Shown here: positions 47,871 through 60,170 of the stretch, in pieces
Numbering within the stretch: position 1 is the first letter of the stretch
How the letters are laid out: each line of letters begins with the position of its first letter
Source: Phascolarctos cinereus
Taxonomy: Eukaryota > Chordata > Mammalia > Diprotodontia > Phascolarctidae
Assembly (NCBI RefSeq): GCF_002099425.1
Contig: NW_018343954.1
Location: forward strand, 25,815,501-25,879,500
Direction of reading: 5' to 3'
DNA length: 64,000 nt
Notes under the pieces: generated by a model
Database searches by the model: none
What the model was told of the DNA's origin: nothing
Seen by the model: the letters and a program-made list of their open reading frames with translations, nothing else
Made by a program: the position numbers and the translations under genes

Positions 47871-49926
47871 CTTTAAGACAATGATTTTTATTATTTTAAG
47901 TCTTCTATTTGGCAATCTCAAATATACTCATTTTAAAAAGTCTGAATGAAGTATTTACACAAGAAATAAAATCCTGAAAAGTTTACAAAATATCACTGTT
48001 CTGACTTGTATTCAGAATTTAGAAATATTTATTATGCATATTTCCTTCAGTTTTAAGGCATAACCTGGCCATTTTAAATAGAAGATCCTAATGATATGCT
48101 AGCTTCTCTTACAGTATTATGAAACAGTAGCACTGAAGCAAATTTCTCTGTTTTCCATTAAAAAAATATAACATAGCAAAGTGTAAAATACTGAAAAACT
48201 AATTTTCAAAAATAACACTTAACACAGGTATTTATTTTCCTGTAGGTCACAACTTTTGGAAACACCAATTTTAATTACTATTCATGAAAAAGCAGATTAG
48301 GGTACATTTTAAAGTTTACAATCAACTCTACATTATCCTACGTTGGATGATTTTCTTTTCAGATTATTTGCGGAAGGTACGAAGAAGACAATGGTTTCTA
48401 CTTCATTTTTGTAATGTGAGGTCAGTGGCCTCAAAAACTCGCTCACAAACCAGAAATCTGAAGTGGAGCCTAACTAGAGAGCCAAGGAATTCTCTTATTT
48501 CCTATTCTGGTTTAACATCTGATAAAGATATTTTACAGGACAAGCAATTAGTCTTCCCCCCACCCTCAGCCTGTGCAAACAACCAAGTCTGTAAACTAAA
48601 GAATGTGAAAGGACAGTTCTGGTGAAGGCCAACTGAGTGACATATTAATATGGTCACTCCTAGGATGAAGTAGCAGAGAGGTGATCACTGGGCTAAGTAG
48701 TATAGGAGGTAAAAGCTGAGTCTTTCTAGTAAAGTCTGATCTTCATATAGGTTATTTTAATTTAATTTAGCAAATGTTTATTGAAAGTTTTACAAATTCT
48801 CAAAGTGTCAGATTTGGCCAATTAAGTATACAAAATGCATTTCAGAAACAAATGTAAATGATTTTAGAATCATCTATTTAACCTGTCTCTATGACTTGTG
48901 CAGATCATTTTTAAAAATTGACTTATAATTAGAATACAAACTGAAATATCAAATAACATAAATTTTTTTTTTTAAAAATAAGCTGCTTTAAAGGCTCAGC
49001 ACACAGTAGGACCCCAAATGCAATCTCATATATACTTTGGGGTACAATTTTTCATTTAAAAATTTATTATTAACAAAAGCAGCTTGTTCTTAGATCCTAT
49101 GCAAGACATATAAATGAATATTTAGTGATAATACATACTTCAAAGCTTAAGTACCTAGAGACCTATATTGATACTAGCCAATGAATAACCCCTCATTTTT
49201 CACTCTCAAACTGAATTTTGCACCTTTATTATAGTAACATGAACAGTTCTCCAAAAATAATTTTAAAGTAGACAAACAGAAGAACAAAAGTCTAATGCAA
49301 ATTTAAGTATTTTTTTTGGTCCCTAGTACAAAGCAGACTGGGCTTTTTCAGGTACATTTTTCAAGTTTCAGAAACAGCAGCTTTTTTAAAAGATGAAATA
49401 TAACTATTCTAATTTATTTTTCTTGTAACTATTGCATTCAAACCCAGATGGGTCAGTTTCAATCCTAAGGCATTTTGGAATCTGAAGAAATTTAACAAGG
49501 ATATCCCCTTCATTCGCAAGGGCAATATAAAGTGTAATATCTCACAAACTCGCATTCTCATATTAAACTGAACAACAGACATATAATTTTCTATTTTGAA
49601 TTCCAAAGTGAATACAGTCATTCCAGCATATGCAAACTGTAAAATTTTCTTTTAAAGTAGTATCAACACAATAAAGTACATTCATCCTATAAAAATACAA
49701 TATAAACAATGGGTTACTTGTTTATTCCCTGACGTAGAATTCACAATTTTTGGACACAAAAACTGTAAACTTTTGATTACATTCAAAATGCAACCTTTTT
49801 AAAGATTTAAGTTATCTGAGGTTTTGGCAGTTGGAGCTGTGTACAGAAGATTTATATTATTGCAAAATCTTTTACATAACATTTCTAATTAAGGGCAAGA
49901 GTCCAGTGTTTTTCATCTTACATCGG
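47871..49926 (-). other. PI4K2B: PI4K2B 3' UTR (probable extent)
   Basis: Two kilobases directly after the PI4K2B stop contain no LINE or SINE, in contrast to everything around them, and are AT-rich with ATTTA-type motifs. Minus-strand AATAAA signals occur near 49209, 48236 and 47892-47887. The last of these, followed by repeat-bearing sequence, is the likeliest main end (cleavage around 47870). The extent is inferred from signals and repeat exclusion, not from transcripts. Confidence 0.65.
47887..47892 (-). promoter_or_regulatory. Candidate distal polyadenylation signal (AATAAA) of PI4K2B
   Basis: TTTATT on the plus strand gives AATAAA on the minus strand, in the context AAAATAATAAAAATC. 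The nearest alternatives lie at ~48231-48236 and ~49204-49209. Confidence 0.5.
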
Positions 49927-50100
<174 letters not shown>

Positions 50101-50104
50101 CTAT

Positions 50105-50450
50105 AGAAAGACATAATAAGCAATAACAAAATCAATTAATATTTTCCATTATTTGGCCACATACAATTTCCATTTTTTTTAATCCAAAATTCTGGCAAGC
50201 AGTCATTCCTTTGAAAAGAAGAATCACTGGGTTCACCAAATCTCATTTTATCTTGAATTTAAATGAATAATAGGAAAGTTTTAGATAATTAGCTGTCTAA
50301 ACTATAGGATTTCATGAAAATGATCATTTTTGCAAGTGATATAATCTGAGTAGCTCAAAAATCTTTGAAAAAGAGAAAATATTCCCTCAACTATGAAAAA
50401 AATCCTGATGTAGTAACTGAACAACTTCAAGAACTTCTAAAATAAAGGGA
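50105..50450. other. PI4K2B last intron, 3' end, no named element
   Basis: Unique-looking AT-rich sequence next to the acceptor. Confidence 0.4.
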
Positions 50451-50454
50451 AGAA

Positions 50455-50930
50455 TCAATTGGAGAATGGTTAAACAAGTTGCAGTATATGATTGTGATGG
50501 AATACTATTGTGCTATAAAAAATGATGACAAGGATGGGTACAGAAAAACCCAGGAAGACTTACATGAACTGATGCAAAGTGAACAAAACCAGAAGAACTT
50601 TGTACACAGTAAGAGTAAGATTTTAACGAAGATCAACTGTGAAAGACTTATTCTGATTAAGACAATTCCAAAGGAACCATGATGAAAAATACTTTCCACC
50701 TCCAGAGAGAAAATTGAAGAACCCCAAATGCAAACTGAAACATTCTTAAACTTTATTTTTCTTGATTTTTTATAACATTGATAATAGAGAAATATTTTGC
50801 ATAACTTCACATATATACTGTATATCACATTGCTTGTCTTCTCAATGGGTGGGGGAGGGGCCAGAGGGAGGAAATCTGGAACTCAACATAAAAAATGTTA
50901 ACAATAAATCAATTTTTAAAAAAAGAACTT
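50455..50930 (+). repeat. L1 3' end, 5'-truncated
   Basis: ORF2 C-terminus MEYYCAIKNDDKDGYRKTQE (from 50479) followed by 3' UTR with 'gacaattccaaaggaaccat', 'ccacctccagagagaaaatt' and a short A-rich end. It resembles the 3' UTR of the 13.9-16.4 kb L1 rather than that of the 34-kb L1, so two L1 subfamilies are present. Confidence 0.85.
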
Positions 50931-51238
50931 CCAAAATATTTCAAAGAACAATAAAGAAATTAAAAGAGGTGCCAAATCAAAAGAAATGAACAAACAGGAC
51001 AGTAGAAAATTTGGGAAAGTAACCTCTTCAAAACAGATTCTCTGAAAAAGAGAACAGAAGAGTTTGAACTGAAAAACTGCAGCAATGGAAAAAAAAGTCA
51101 TCAGAACAAAGTCCAAAGACAAGAAATCTGAATGAAAACATTAGACCTCTCTATGAGCCAGAGCAATTGACCTTGAAAAAACAATGTACAGAGACAATCT
51201 GAGAATCACAATTCTTCTAGAGAAACATAATGAAATAA
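50931..51238 (+). repeat. Probable old L1 ORF1 fragment
   Basis: A-rich; 'gaaaaagagaacagaagagt' and 'gagaatcacaattcttctag' fit the coiled-coil-to-RRM part of a plus-strand L1 ORF1. Weak, no intact frame. Confidence 0.4.
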
Positions 51239-53226
51239 AGTTTGAATGTTTTGGAAGTCCCCTATTTCATTGAATGTCTGTCTCCTCCCCTGAAAGATTA
51301 TACTAAATTTCGCAGGGTATTTGATCCTTGATTGTAATCCAAGCTCCTTTCCCTTATGGAATATCATATTCCACACCCTCCGATCTTTTAATGTAGAAGC
51401 TGCAAGGTTCTGCATAATACTGACTGTAGTTTCATGACATTTAAATTGTTTCTTTCTGGCTGCTTGTAATCCTATCTCCTTTGCCCTCCTGAATATAATA
51501 TTCTAAGCCCTCTGGTCCCTTAATGTAGAAACTCCTAAATCTTGGCGTTATCCTGATTGTGTTTCCATATTACTTCAACTGTTTCTTTCTGGCTGCTTGC
51601 AATATTTTCTCCTTGACCTGGGAACTCTAGAATTTGGCTATAATATTCCTAGGGGTTTTCCTTTGGGGAATCTCAGGAGGTAAGCAGTGGATTCTTTCAA
51701 TTTCTATTTTACCCTCTGGTTCTAGAATATCAGGGCAATTTTCCTGGATAATTTCTTGGAAGATGGTATCCAGGTTCTTTTTTTGATCATGGCTTTCAAG
51801 TAGTCCAATAATTTTTAAATTATCTCTCCTGAATCTATTTTCCAGGACAGTTGTTTTTCCAGTGAGATATTTCACTCTTCTTTTTCATTCTTTTGGTTTT
51901 GCTTTACAATTTCTTGATTTCTCATAAAGTCATTAGCTTCCACTTGCTCCATTCTAATTTTTAAGGAAGCATTTTCTTCAGTGAGTCTTTTGGACTTCCT
52001 TTTCCATTTGGCCAATTCCACTTTTTAAGGCATTCTTTTCCTCACTGGCTTTTTGGACCTCTTTTGCCGTTTGTGTTAGTTTATTTTTTTAAGATGATAT
52101 TTGTTTTCTTCAGTATTTCTTTTGGGTCTCCTTTAGCAAGTTGTTGATTCGTTTTTCACGATTTTCTTGCATCACTCTCATTTCTCTTCCCAGTTTTTCC
52201 TCTACTTCTCTTACTCGCTTCTCAAAATCCTTTTTGAGCTCTTCCATGGCCTTGGACTGATTCATATTTTTCTTGGAGGCTTTCAGTGTAGGAGCTTTGG
52301 ATGTCTTCTTCTGATTGTATGTTTTGATCTTCTTTGTCACCAAAGATTCTATGGTCTGATTTTTGTCACACAATTTGCCCATGATCCCAGCCAATTATTT
52401 GACTTTTAAACTGTTAAGGTAGGGGTCTGCTCCCAGTGCAGAGAATGTACTGTCTCAATTCAGGGGTTTTGTGCAGCTGTTTTCAGAGATACTTCTAAGG
52501 ACCTGTAAATTTTCACTTCTTCCAAGGTGGTTATGATCAAAGGCGAGGTGTTTACTCCTTTCCTAGCCTGTACTCTAGTCTATGAGAGACCACAAGCACT
52601 GTTTTCTGCTTTGGAACTGTGAGGATTCCCTCTCTATCACCACCACAAACTCCATTACGCCAGTGTTTCTCCTTGCCCCAGGACTGCCACCCAGAACTGT
52701 TACCCAGATCCAAGCACAGGCAAAGCAAGAGAATCCTGTCTCAGCACCAGCAAAGAGATCTCTGCAATTCTCCTCTGATCAGCTGCTTGATCCCCTCTGT
52801 CTGGGACAAGAGCTCTGGAAGCACCCACAACCCTGGGGCTGTGCCAGGACTGGGGCTGAGACTGAGCTCCATTCTCAACATGGTCCAACAGACTTTTCCA
52901 TACTGACCATATAAGTTGTGTTTGGCGTTTATGGGTTGAGAAATCTGGAAACCGCCAGAGCTGCCTGTGATTCAGTCCCCTGAGGCCTGTTCCAGGTTCA
53001 CCAAGGCCTGATCTTTGCCTGTGGGCCCCATGCTGAACTGTGTTCCTCTCTCAGCCCTAGGCAACAGATATTTTCAATCAACCAGATTGTCTTGGGCTGG
53101 AAATTTGTTTCACTCTTCCTTTTTGTGGGTTCTGCTGCTCTAGAATTTGTTAAAAGCCATTTTTTACAGGTATTTGGAGGAGTCTGGGGGACAGCTCAAG
53201 CAAGTCACTGCTTTTACTCCGATATC
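51239..53226 (-). repeat. HAL1/L1 ORF1 element with duplicated C-terminal segment
   Basis: Minus strand, 5' end near 53226 (decayed 'gatatcggagtaaaagcagt'). GC-rich 5' UTR to ~52440; then ORF1 with KASKKNMNQSKAMEELKKDF (52110-52394), TTVLENRFRRDNLKIIGLLE and NCPDILEPEGKIEIERIHCL (51627-51875), and the C-terminal domain NLAASTLKDRRVWNMIFHKG with LGLQSRIKYPAKFSIIFQGR (51206-51415). The C-terminal segment starting at the 'gcagccagaaagaaaca' block occurs twice (about 51590-51455 and 51465-51300). No ORF2 or long 3' UTR follows. Numerous stops and frameshifts. Confidence 0.8.
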
Positions 53227-53229
53227 TTC

Positions 53230-54690
53230 CTTGTGGATTCTATGACTATTTTACCCTCTGATTCTAGGACCTCAGAGCAGTTTTCCTTGATGATTTCCTG
53301 AAAGATGGTGCCAGATTCTTTTTTTCATTATGGTTTTCAGGTAAACCAATAATTTTTAAATTGTCTTTCCTGGATCTATTTTCCAGGTCAGTTGTTTTAC
53401 CAATGGGGTACTTTACATTTTCTTCTATTTTTTCATTCTTTTGTTTCTGTTTGACTGATTCTTGATCTCTCATAAAGTCATTAGCTTCCATTTGCCCAAT
53501 TCTAACTTTTAACAAATTGTTTTCTTCTTTTAGATTTTGCACTTCCTTTTCCATTTGGCCCATTTTGTTTTTTAAGGAGTTGTCTTCAGTGAATTTTTGT
53601 GCCTCCTTTAAGGAGTTGTTTTCTTCGGTGTACTTTTTTTCCATTTGGCCGATTATATTTTTTAAGGACTTGCTCTACTATTAATTTTTGTCCTTTTCCC
53701 AAGCTATTGACTCTCTCTTACATCTCTCATTTCTTTTCCCTCTTTCCTTTCTTCTACCTCTCTTAATTGACTTTTAAACTCCTTGAGCTCTTCCAAGAAG
53801 GATTTTTGGGGTGGAGACCAGTTCACATTCCCCTTTGAGGTTTCAGATGTGGGTATACTGACGCTGTCCTCTTCTGAATCTGTGCCTTGATCTTCCCTGT
53901 CCCCATAATAGGAATCTATGGTCATCGTCTGTTTCTGCTTTTTGATCATGGTGTTTGCCTATTTCCTGACTTTTAAAAAAAAAGTTGAGCTCTCCTGCTG
54001 GAGTGCAGGGGGCACTGACCCAAGTTTCTTGTGCTAGGAGTCCCAGACTTGGTCACTGGCTTTGTGTGCTGGGACCTCAGATACTGGTAGTTAAAGGCTG
54101 TAGGGTTCTGGCAGCTTACCTGGTGCTCAGCTGGAGTCAGCAACACTGGAGCTGTTGGGGTAGGGGTGGGGAATCTGACCCCTGGAGGAATACCTGCTCA
54201 CCTGGGCCTTGCACACCTTTGTTTGGCTGCTGGAAAGTGTCTGTCAGCCTGGAGATCTGCTTCCTGGAATTGTGCTGAGGCACTGGGAGATTTGTCTACT
54301 AGAGAAGGCCATTGCACATGGCTTGCCGAGTTGGTGTCTACTGATTCCCCTGCCTGTACTCCGGGGGGGGGGGTCCTAGTGTTGGGGCTTGCCTACTCCA
54401 CTACCCTAGGACTCAGCATATCTCCCTGGTATGCTGAGGTGGGGCTTACTGCTGGCTTCCTGGGACACCTCCCTTCCTGTACTGCTCCCCCCTCCCCAGA
54501 GCAAGAGGGGCCTTTCCTGTTAATCCCCCAAGCTTCCTAGGCTACAAGATTGCTGTATCACATCTTTTTGCTGGCTCAGATATTCCAGGGTTTTTCCTGG
54601 GGTGATATTTTCTGGGCTTTCAGAGGTCAACAACGGAGGGTGAGAGCAACTTACTTGTTACTCCACCATCTTGGCTCCCGGAAGCGGAAG
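53230..54690 (-). repeat. HAL1/L1 5' part of a second subfamily
   Basis: Reaches its 5' end at 54690 ('gggagccaagatggtggagt'). GC-rich 5' UTR to ~53960, then an ORF1 N-terminus with a distinct acidic stretch (DREDQGTDSEEDSVSIPTSE, 53704-53949), a coiled coil with KNKMGQMEKEVQNLKEENNL and a TTDLENRSRKDNLKIIGLPE block (53264-53644). It stops at the RRM-like domain where the neighbouring element begins. Either the 51.2-53.2 kb element inserted into it, or the two joined by deletion. ORFs 53985-54540 are 5' UTR noise. Confidence 0.8.
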
Positions 54691-54769
54691 TCTCCATGAC
54701 ACTTCCTTAATATCCTTTGCAGGATCTCTGTGCATGTCCCACTCCCTATGTGTGGGCATATGCTGAAGT

Positions 54770-55430
54770 TGCCTTGGGCCTTACTTACTGTCTTTCCATA
54801 TATTCTCTTTTTTGTTGATCTCATCAGCTCCTATCTATGCATATCATGTCCAAATTTTATTTCCAGCCCTGAGTTTATATTCTGAGTTCTAGTCCCACAT
54901 CTTCAACTACTTGTTGGACATCTCTATCGGATGTCTTATAGTTATCTCCAAATTAACATGTCAAAAGAACTCATTTTTCCCCACTAAATTCATGTCACCC
55001 CCTAAATTCTCTACTTTTGTTGAAGACACCACCATTCTTCCAGCTAGCCATGTTTGAAGCCTAGGTCTTCATTCTCATTCTCACTTGCACTATATTCATT
55101 CAGATGCCATGTCTTATCAATACCACCTCCTCAACATCTTTTGTATGAATCCCCTTCACACTCTAATCACACTGCTACCAAGTTCAGTTTCCTATAGCCT
55201 CTCACTTCATAGTGGAAATAACTCTAATAGCCTACTGCTTGATCTCCTTTCATTCATCCTCTTTCCTCTTCCTAACCCACTTTTCACAAAGGTGCCAAAC
55301 TGATATTCTTAAAGCAGAGGTCTAACCATGTCATTCCTGGTCACTAGCAGAATTTTTGTTTCTCAAAAAAATTATTAAATCTAACTACCTTGTGTCTTTA
55401 CAACCTTGGGTTGTTGGGGTTTTTTCCTCT
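54770..55430 (+). repeat. L2 internal fragment
   Basis: Sense L2: 'ctacttgttggacatctcta', 'aacatgtcaaaagaactcat', 'gaagacaccaccattcttcc', 'aagcagaggtctaaccatgt'. Continues at 57065 after an insertion. Confidence 0.8.
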
Positions 55431-55434
55431 GAAG

Positions 55435-57060
55435 ATGACCTATGAATTCTTTCAACTGGTACTTTGGTTTTTGTTCTCAGAAGTTCTGGGCTATTTTCTT
55501 GTTTTACGGTATTCAGGTTTGTTTTTTTTTTTAACATGTGTTCTGCTAGGAGTCCTAGATCCTTAAATTGTCTCTATTGAGCCTGTTTTCAAGGTCAATA
55601 TGATCAATTTCAAATGGATAGTATGTTTTACTTTAATGTTATTGCCTTTTGCCTCTCTTCTTTCATTTCTGTACCTCTGTATACCCAGCGGCCATCACCA
55701 GTAGTCTTGACCCATGTCTGATAGCTCTGAAGGTAAGTGAGTCTGATGACTTTGCACTGCTCTGCCTCACTTAAATCCAATTTGCCTGCAAGTCAAGACA
55801 TCACTCTCTTGATATCATTGGTCTTCTTGATATCAAATTGGTCTTATGAACAACAATAATTTGCATACCAACCCATTCACTCTTTTGTTTCTTCACTGAG
55901 ATGTATCATCACAGATTCAAGTTTTTCTATTTTGCCAACTATTTCTGGTATGCAGGACATAAATCATGCACTCATAATTTCCATTTCTCTTTCAAACTAT
56001 TCAGGAATTTTGTTGTGGTTCTATGGTCTCCTTGAAATCCACAGGGTCCTCTGCTTCATAAGGTGCTAAATCACTTTCCTTTGTTCTGAAGTATTTATTC
56101 AGTGATGCCTAAACTTATTTACTGCATCTGGAGGTCATATTTCCTTCTCCTGTTAAATGTCTTCTCTATTGGTTTATGTGCTCAAAGTCTTTCCGTTTCC
56201 TTCCTCCTGAAACTTTCAGTCTTTTTTTTCCCCTTTTATTTTCTCCTACTGCTCACTTCTGACTCCTTCCCCACTGACAGTAGTTTCCTTAGGGGCTAGA
56301 TCTCAAAGGGTCTGTCTTCTCCTATGCTAGGCAATAAATAATTGACTAGCCTGGGTCTTTTCCCCAACTGACTTTCTGGGGAGATACAACTGGTCCTAGT
56401 TGGGTGCTGCTGGGCTCTTTCCCTCAGGCTTAAGAGAGTGCAACACAGTCCCTCACACATGGTGCCCTGTTCTGTTCTCTGTTTCTCAGTTCTCTGGCCC
56501 AGCAATACAGAACACTTCCATGCTGGTGCTATGGCTTCCTTTGAAGGTTTCAACCATTTGGACTTTTGGACTTCCAAGGGTGTGTGTGTACATACAGCAC
56601 ATGAAGGGGTGGGGTTGAGCTCTATTACAAGCTGAGACAGATGTCCTTCCCTGTTCCTTCTCTTCTTTCACTCTCCTAAAAAGCTCTGTTGCAGCAAAGA
56701 ACCCTAACAAAGCATTGGCTATCAAAGCCTCAGCAAATTTCTTAAGTTTGGAGCTTGGATCTCTGTGGCACTAGAAGTATGGGAAAGAGGTTTCAGAGTG
56801 TGGAGATGCATTCTAATGCAAGCCTATGGGCAGAGTGGCTGGTATAACTGTGTTGCTGAGAGCATGGTAGGTTATGGGGGAGGAGGTGCTGAGTGAGTTA
56901 AGCATTGGTTCATGAGGGTTTAACTTTTTTAGGGTTCTTGGTGTCCTACACTATAAAGATGAGTGAAACTGCTTTATCTGTGGAACACAATTTCTGTTCT
57001 GGAGAGTTTTGAGACGTCATTAGGATCAGAGAAATGTCCAGTCCTCCAGCCTGTTGGTCA
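55435..57060 (-). repeat. Probable old L1/HAL1 ORF1 and 5' UTR, inserted in L2
   Basis: 'ggagtcctagatccttaaat' to 'gcctgttttcaaggtcaata' (55535-55605) corresponds to the antisense ORF1 RRM block of the other HAL1 copies. 56100-57030 is moderately GC-rich, as their 5' UTRs are. A family A repeat sits at 55685-55870. Boundaries follow from the interrupted L2. Confidence 0.5.
55685..55870 (-). repeat. Unclassified dispersed repeat, family A
   Basis: 'ggccatcaccagtagtcttg', 'gctctgcctcacttaaatcc', 'gcctgcaagtcaagacatca': same antisense blocks as 6300-6530. Confidence 0.7.
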
Positions 57061-57064
57061 TGTG

Positions 57065-57272
57065 ACCCAGAAATCCTGACTGTGTCACTTAAAAAAGTTT
57101 CTGTGGTTCTCTATTTTCTCTAAGATACAAACTCTTCTGTTTGGTATTTAAAGCCCTTTGTAATCTGGCACCAACTTCATCTTTCCATGTTTATTACACG
57201 TTAATTCCCATAATGAACTCTACATTCCAGCCAAACTGACCCACTTCATATTCCTCACATACAATATTTTAT
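57065..57272 (+). repeat. L2 fragment (continuation)
   Basis: 'gtggttctctattttctcta', 'ctgtttggtatttaaagccc', 'tttgtaatctggcacc', 'cattccagccaaactgaccc'. Confidence 0.75.
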
Positions 57273-57274
57273 TT

Positions 57275-57900
57275 GAGGAGGTGGAGCTAAGATAGCACAG
57301 CAAAGAAAGCAGTACAGCCAAGCTCCTCTCCCAAAACTCCTCTAAAGAGACCCAGAAAATGTACAACACCAAAAATCCCGAAAAACTCAGTAATTCATTT
57401 GTTTAGCAGGTCAGCATAGGGAGAAAGTGTTTAGGATTCGACCAGAAGCATGTCACGCATGGAAAAAGAGAAGGCAAGAGAAGATTCCAGATTCATTGCA
57501 AGGAACCTGCAGACCCCTACTTGGGTATTGCAATAGGGAAAAGTGGCAACTGGCAGTTTTGTAGCACACTACACATTTCTAGGCCAAAAATCCAGAGTGG
57601 ACTAACAAGGGGACCTGTACCTGTAGCAGCACTCTCTGGCAGGGAGGCCCTAGGTAGTGGACCAAAACAAGAAGAAGTTCAGAAGCAAGCAGCAGTGATG
57701 TGGTTCAGACCTCAAAAGCAGAGTGGGGTTCAAGCATCTAGTCCTGCCTGTGGAAGAATGACTAGGGCAAGAATTCCAGACCAAGGGGATCCTATAATTC
57801 TGTCAAGCTGAACCAAAAGAGCTTTCCACACTAGCTGACAGGGACCGAGTCAAACAGCCTTTTACAGCTGCTCAGATTGAAACCCAGGTCAGGCACTTGC
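57275..57900 (+). repeat. L1-type 5' UTR, plus strand
   Basis: Starts 'gaggaggtggagctaagata', a decayed form of the 5' end shared by the L1/HAL1 copies here (gcagagccaagatggc). The following ~600 bp are GC-richer and similar in tone to the other 5' UTRs. It runs without a clear break into the HSPA8 pseudogene. The ORF at 57521-57811 is not a gene. Confidence 0.55.
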
Positions 57901-57904
57901 AGAG

Positions 57905-59152
57905 CTCAGATCACTGAAGGTCTCAATGTGGTCTGAACCATCGATAAGCCAAACATTAGCATTAGTGATTATGGCTTAGACAAGAAGGTTGGTCACAAGA
58001 AAATTATAGTGATCTTGACCTCAGAGGCAGAACTTTCAAATCTCCATCCTCAACACCGAAGATGGCATTTTTCAAGTCAAGTCCACAACAGGAGATACTC
58101 TGGTTGGGGAAGACTTTGACAACTTTGTGGTCAACTATTTATCGTTGAGTACAAGCACAAGGACATGACTGAGAATAAGAAGGCTGCCCACCTCCTCAGT
58201 GTCACTTGTGAACATGCAAAGTGCCGACTGTATGTAAACAACTCCTTTTATGAAGGTACTAATTTCTATACCTCTATCACTTGCACCTAAGAACTAAACG
58301 TGGACCTTCTTTGTAGTGCAAAGGAACCAAAAGAAAAGGCTCTAAAGGATGCCAAAACCTAGTTACAGATCCATAATTCTATGCTTATCCTCAAATTCCA
58401 AAAACTTCTGTAAGACTTCTTTAAGGGTAAAGAGCTAATCAACAGTAATGATCCTATTGAGGCTATTATTGCTTATACTGCTATACAGGCCACCATCCTG
58501 TCTGAGGATAAATCTGACAAAGTACAGGACTTGCTGCTGTGGATGTCATGCTTCTTTTCTCTAATATGGAAACTGCTGGCAGAATTATGAAAATTCTTAT
58601 CAAACTTACTATCACTACTCCCCACAAAGCACCATAGTCCTTCATCATTTACTCAAACAACTAGCTTCCTGTGCTTATCCAGGTTTATAAAAACAACAGA
58701 AGATAAACTATTTGGCAAATCTGAGTTCATAGGAATCCTCCCGTACTCTGGAGTGTTCCTTAGATTAAAGTGAGCTCTGACATTCTCAAAGTATCTGCTG
58801 TGGATAAAAGCACAATCAAGGAGAATAAGATCACCATCAGCAATGACAAAAGGCCACTCAAGGAAAGACTACATTAAAGCACAGTCCAGGAAACTGGACT
58901 ATGAACAAGGCTGAAGGTGAAAAGCAGAGAGAGAAGATATCTTCCAAGAACTCAACTGAATATTATGCTTTCATAAGAAGGCTGCAGTGAAGGATGAGAA
59001 GCTTCAAGGCCAAAATGATAATAAAGACAATTCACAATCCTTGACAAATGTAATAAAATGAAAGAAATTGATTTGATAAGAACCAGACTGTTAAGAAGGA
59101 ATAACATGAGCACCAGTAGAAAAAACTGGAAAAGTTCTAGAATCCTATCATT
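57905..59152 (+). pseudogene. HSPA8P: HSPA8 processed pseudogene, truncated at both ends
   Basis: Plus-strand, intronless match to the heat-shock cognate 70 mRNA from about codon 165 to near codon 605. Recognisable pieces: GLNV...IINEP region ('ggtctcaatgtggt'), YGLDKKVG ('tatggcttagacaagaaggt'), [24 protein letters not shown] region, YEGTNFYTSIT ('tatgaaggtactaatttcta'), the linker region near 'gctgctgtggatgtc', and the lid region ending in EEFEHQQ...CNPII ('tagaatcctatcat'). Many stops and shifts. The 5' end is missing and the 3' end stops before the HSP70 C-terminus, at a T-run, with no poly-A tail. It lies in the PI4K2B intron, opposite to that gene. Confidence 0.9.
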
Positions 59153-59154
59153 TT

Positions 59155-59495
59155 TTTTTTAATATTTGAAAACAAATTTTTTTATTTTACATTTTTGACA
59201 TACAGTCAATAAATTCATCTCTGCTTAGGCCATTTAACTGAATAAAAAAAGTGTTCTTACAGTAGTGGTGAACACCAAGGAAGAAGGCAAAATAACACTT
59301 CTTCTCTTGGTAATATATTGCTTCATTTGTGAATCTTTTCCAGGTTCAGCAAATACTGTATTAATATCAATATTGATATCTATTTACAAATACATAGAGA
59401 CATGCATGTGCATGTATAACTATATATAACATGAATTATTTATCTCCTATGCTTCTGTCATTTATGGAAAATACACACATATGCAAACATATGTA
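59155..59495. other. Unassigned sequence
   Basis: AT-rich, with a T-run at 59150-59161 and a CATA-rich patch at 59390-59430; nothing recognised. Confidence 0.4.
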
Positions 59496-59499
59496 TGTA

Positions 59500-59745
59500 C
59501 AGTGAATAGACTTTCAGGCGTGGAGTCAGTAAGACTCATCTTCCTGAGTTCAAATCTGGCTTTAGATACTTGCTAGTTGTGTGATCCTGGGCAAGTCACT
59601 TAACCCCATCTGCTTCCATTTCCCCATCTGTAAAATGAGCTGGAGAAGAAAATGGCAAACTACTCCAGTATCTTTGCTAAGAAAATCCCTAATGGGGTCA
59701 TGAAGGGTTGAAACATGACTGAAAAAATGACTGAAATATATACAT
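59500..59745 (+). repeat. Mar1-type SINE
   Basis: 'tcctgagttcaaatctggct', 'gtgtgatcctgggcaagtca', 'atgagctggagaagaaaatg', 'ctccagtatctttgctaaga' and the RTE-like tail 'gaaacatgactgaaaaaatg'. Confidence 0.9.
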
Positions 59746-59774
59746 ACACATACACGAATAACACAAGCACAGGA

Positions 59775-60170
59775 ATCAGAGCTGGAGAGGTCTTAGAGAT
59801 CCAAATCTTGAAGAGCAGAAGTTTAGAGAAATGTTAGTGCTGCTGCCTGAAGAGTCATTCAACCAAAGTACTGATCTGGAACCAATGAAGATCCAGCTTG
59901 AATAAGAGATCATGATGAAGTGAACTGCCTCACCTTGTCAATGAGGAAACTAAAGTCCAAAATCATAAAGTTTTCCTCAAGGTTACATAGATAGTATATA
60001 ATAATTGACATTTATATAATGTTTAAAGGTTTATGAAGTACTTTACATATGCTATCTCATTTGATTCATATAAAGTAGGTACCATTACATCCCTTATTTT
60101 ATAAAAGAAAAAAATTGAGGCCAAAAGAGGTTTTGACTTGCTCAGAGTCAGGGTCAACCCTATCGTCCTT
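59775..60170 (-). repeat. Two adjacent MIR copies
   Basis: 59775-59975 is antisense MIR with 'cagagctggagaggtcttag' and 'caatgaggaaactaaagtcc', containing extra sequence. 59998-60170 is a second antisense copy: 'atataatgtttaaaggttta', 'tgctatctcatttgattcat', 'gacttgctcagagtcagggt'. Confidence 0.6.

Noticed and set aside
52582-52914. Overlapping ORFs of 95-110 codons on the plus strand
   Set aside because: Shadow ORFs in the HAL1 5' UTR, with no family resemblance.
53985-54540. ORFs of 97 and 124 codons, GC-rich
   Set aside because: 5' UTR of a minus-strand HAL1/L1. No splice sites and no known protein.
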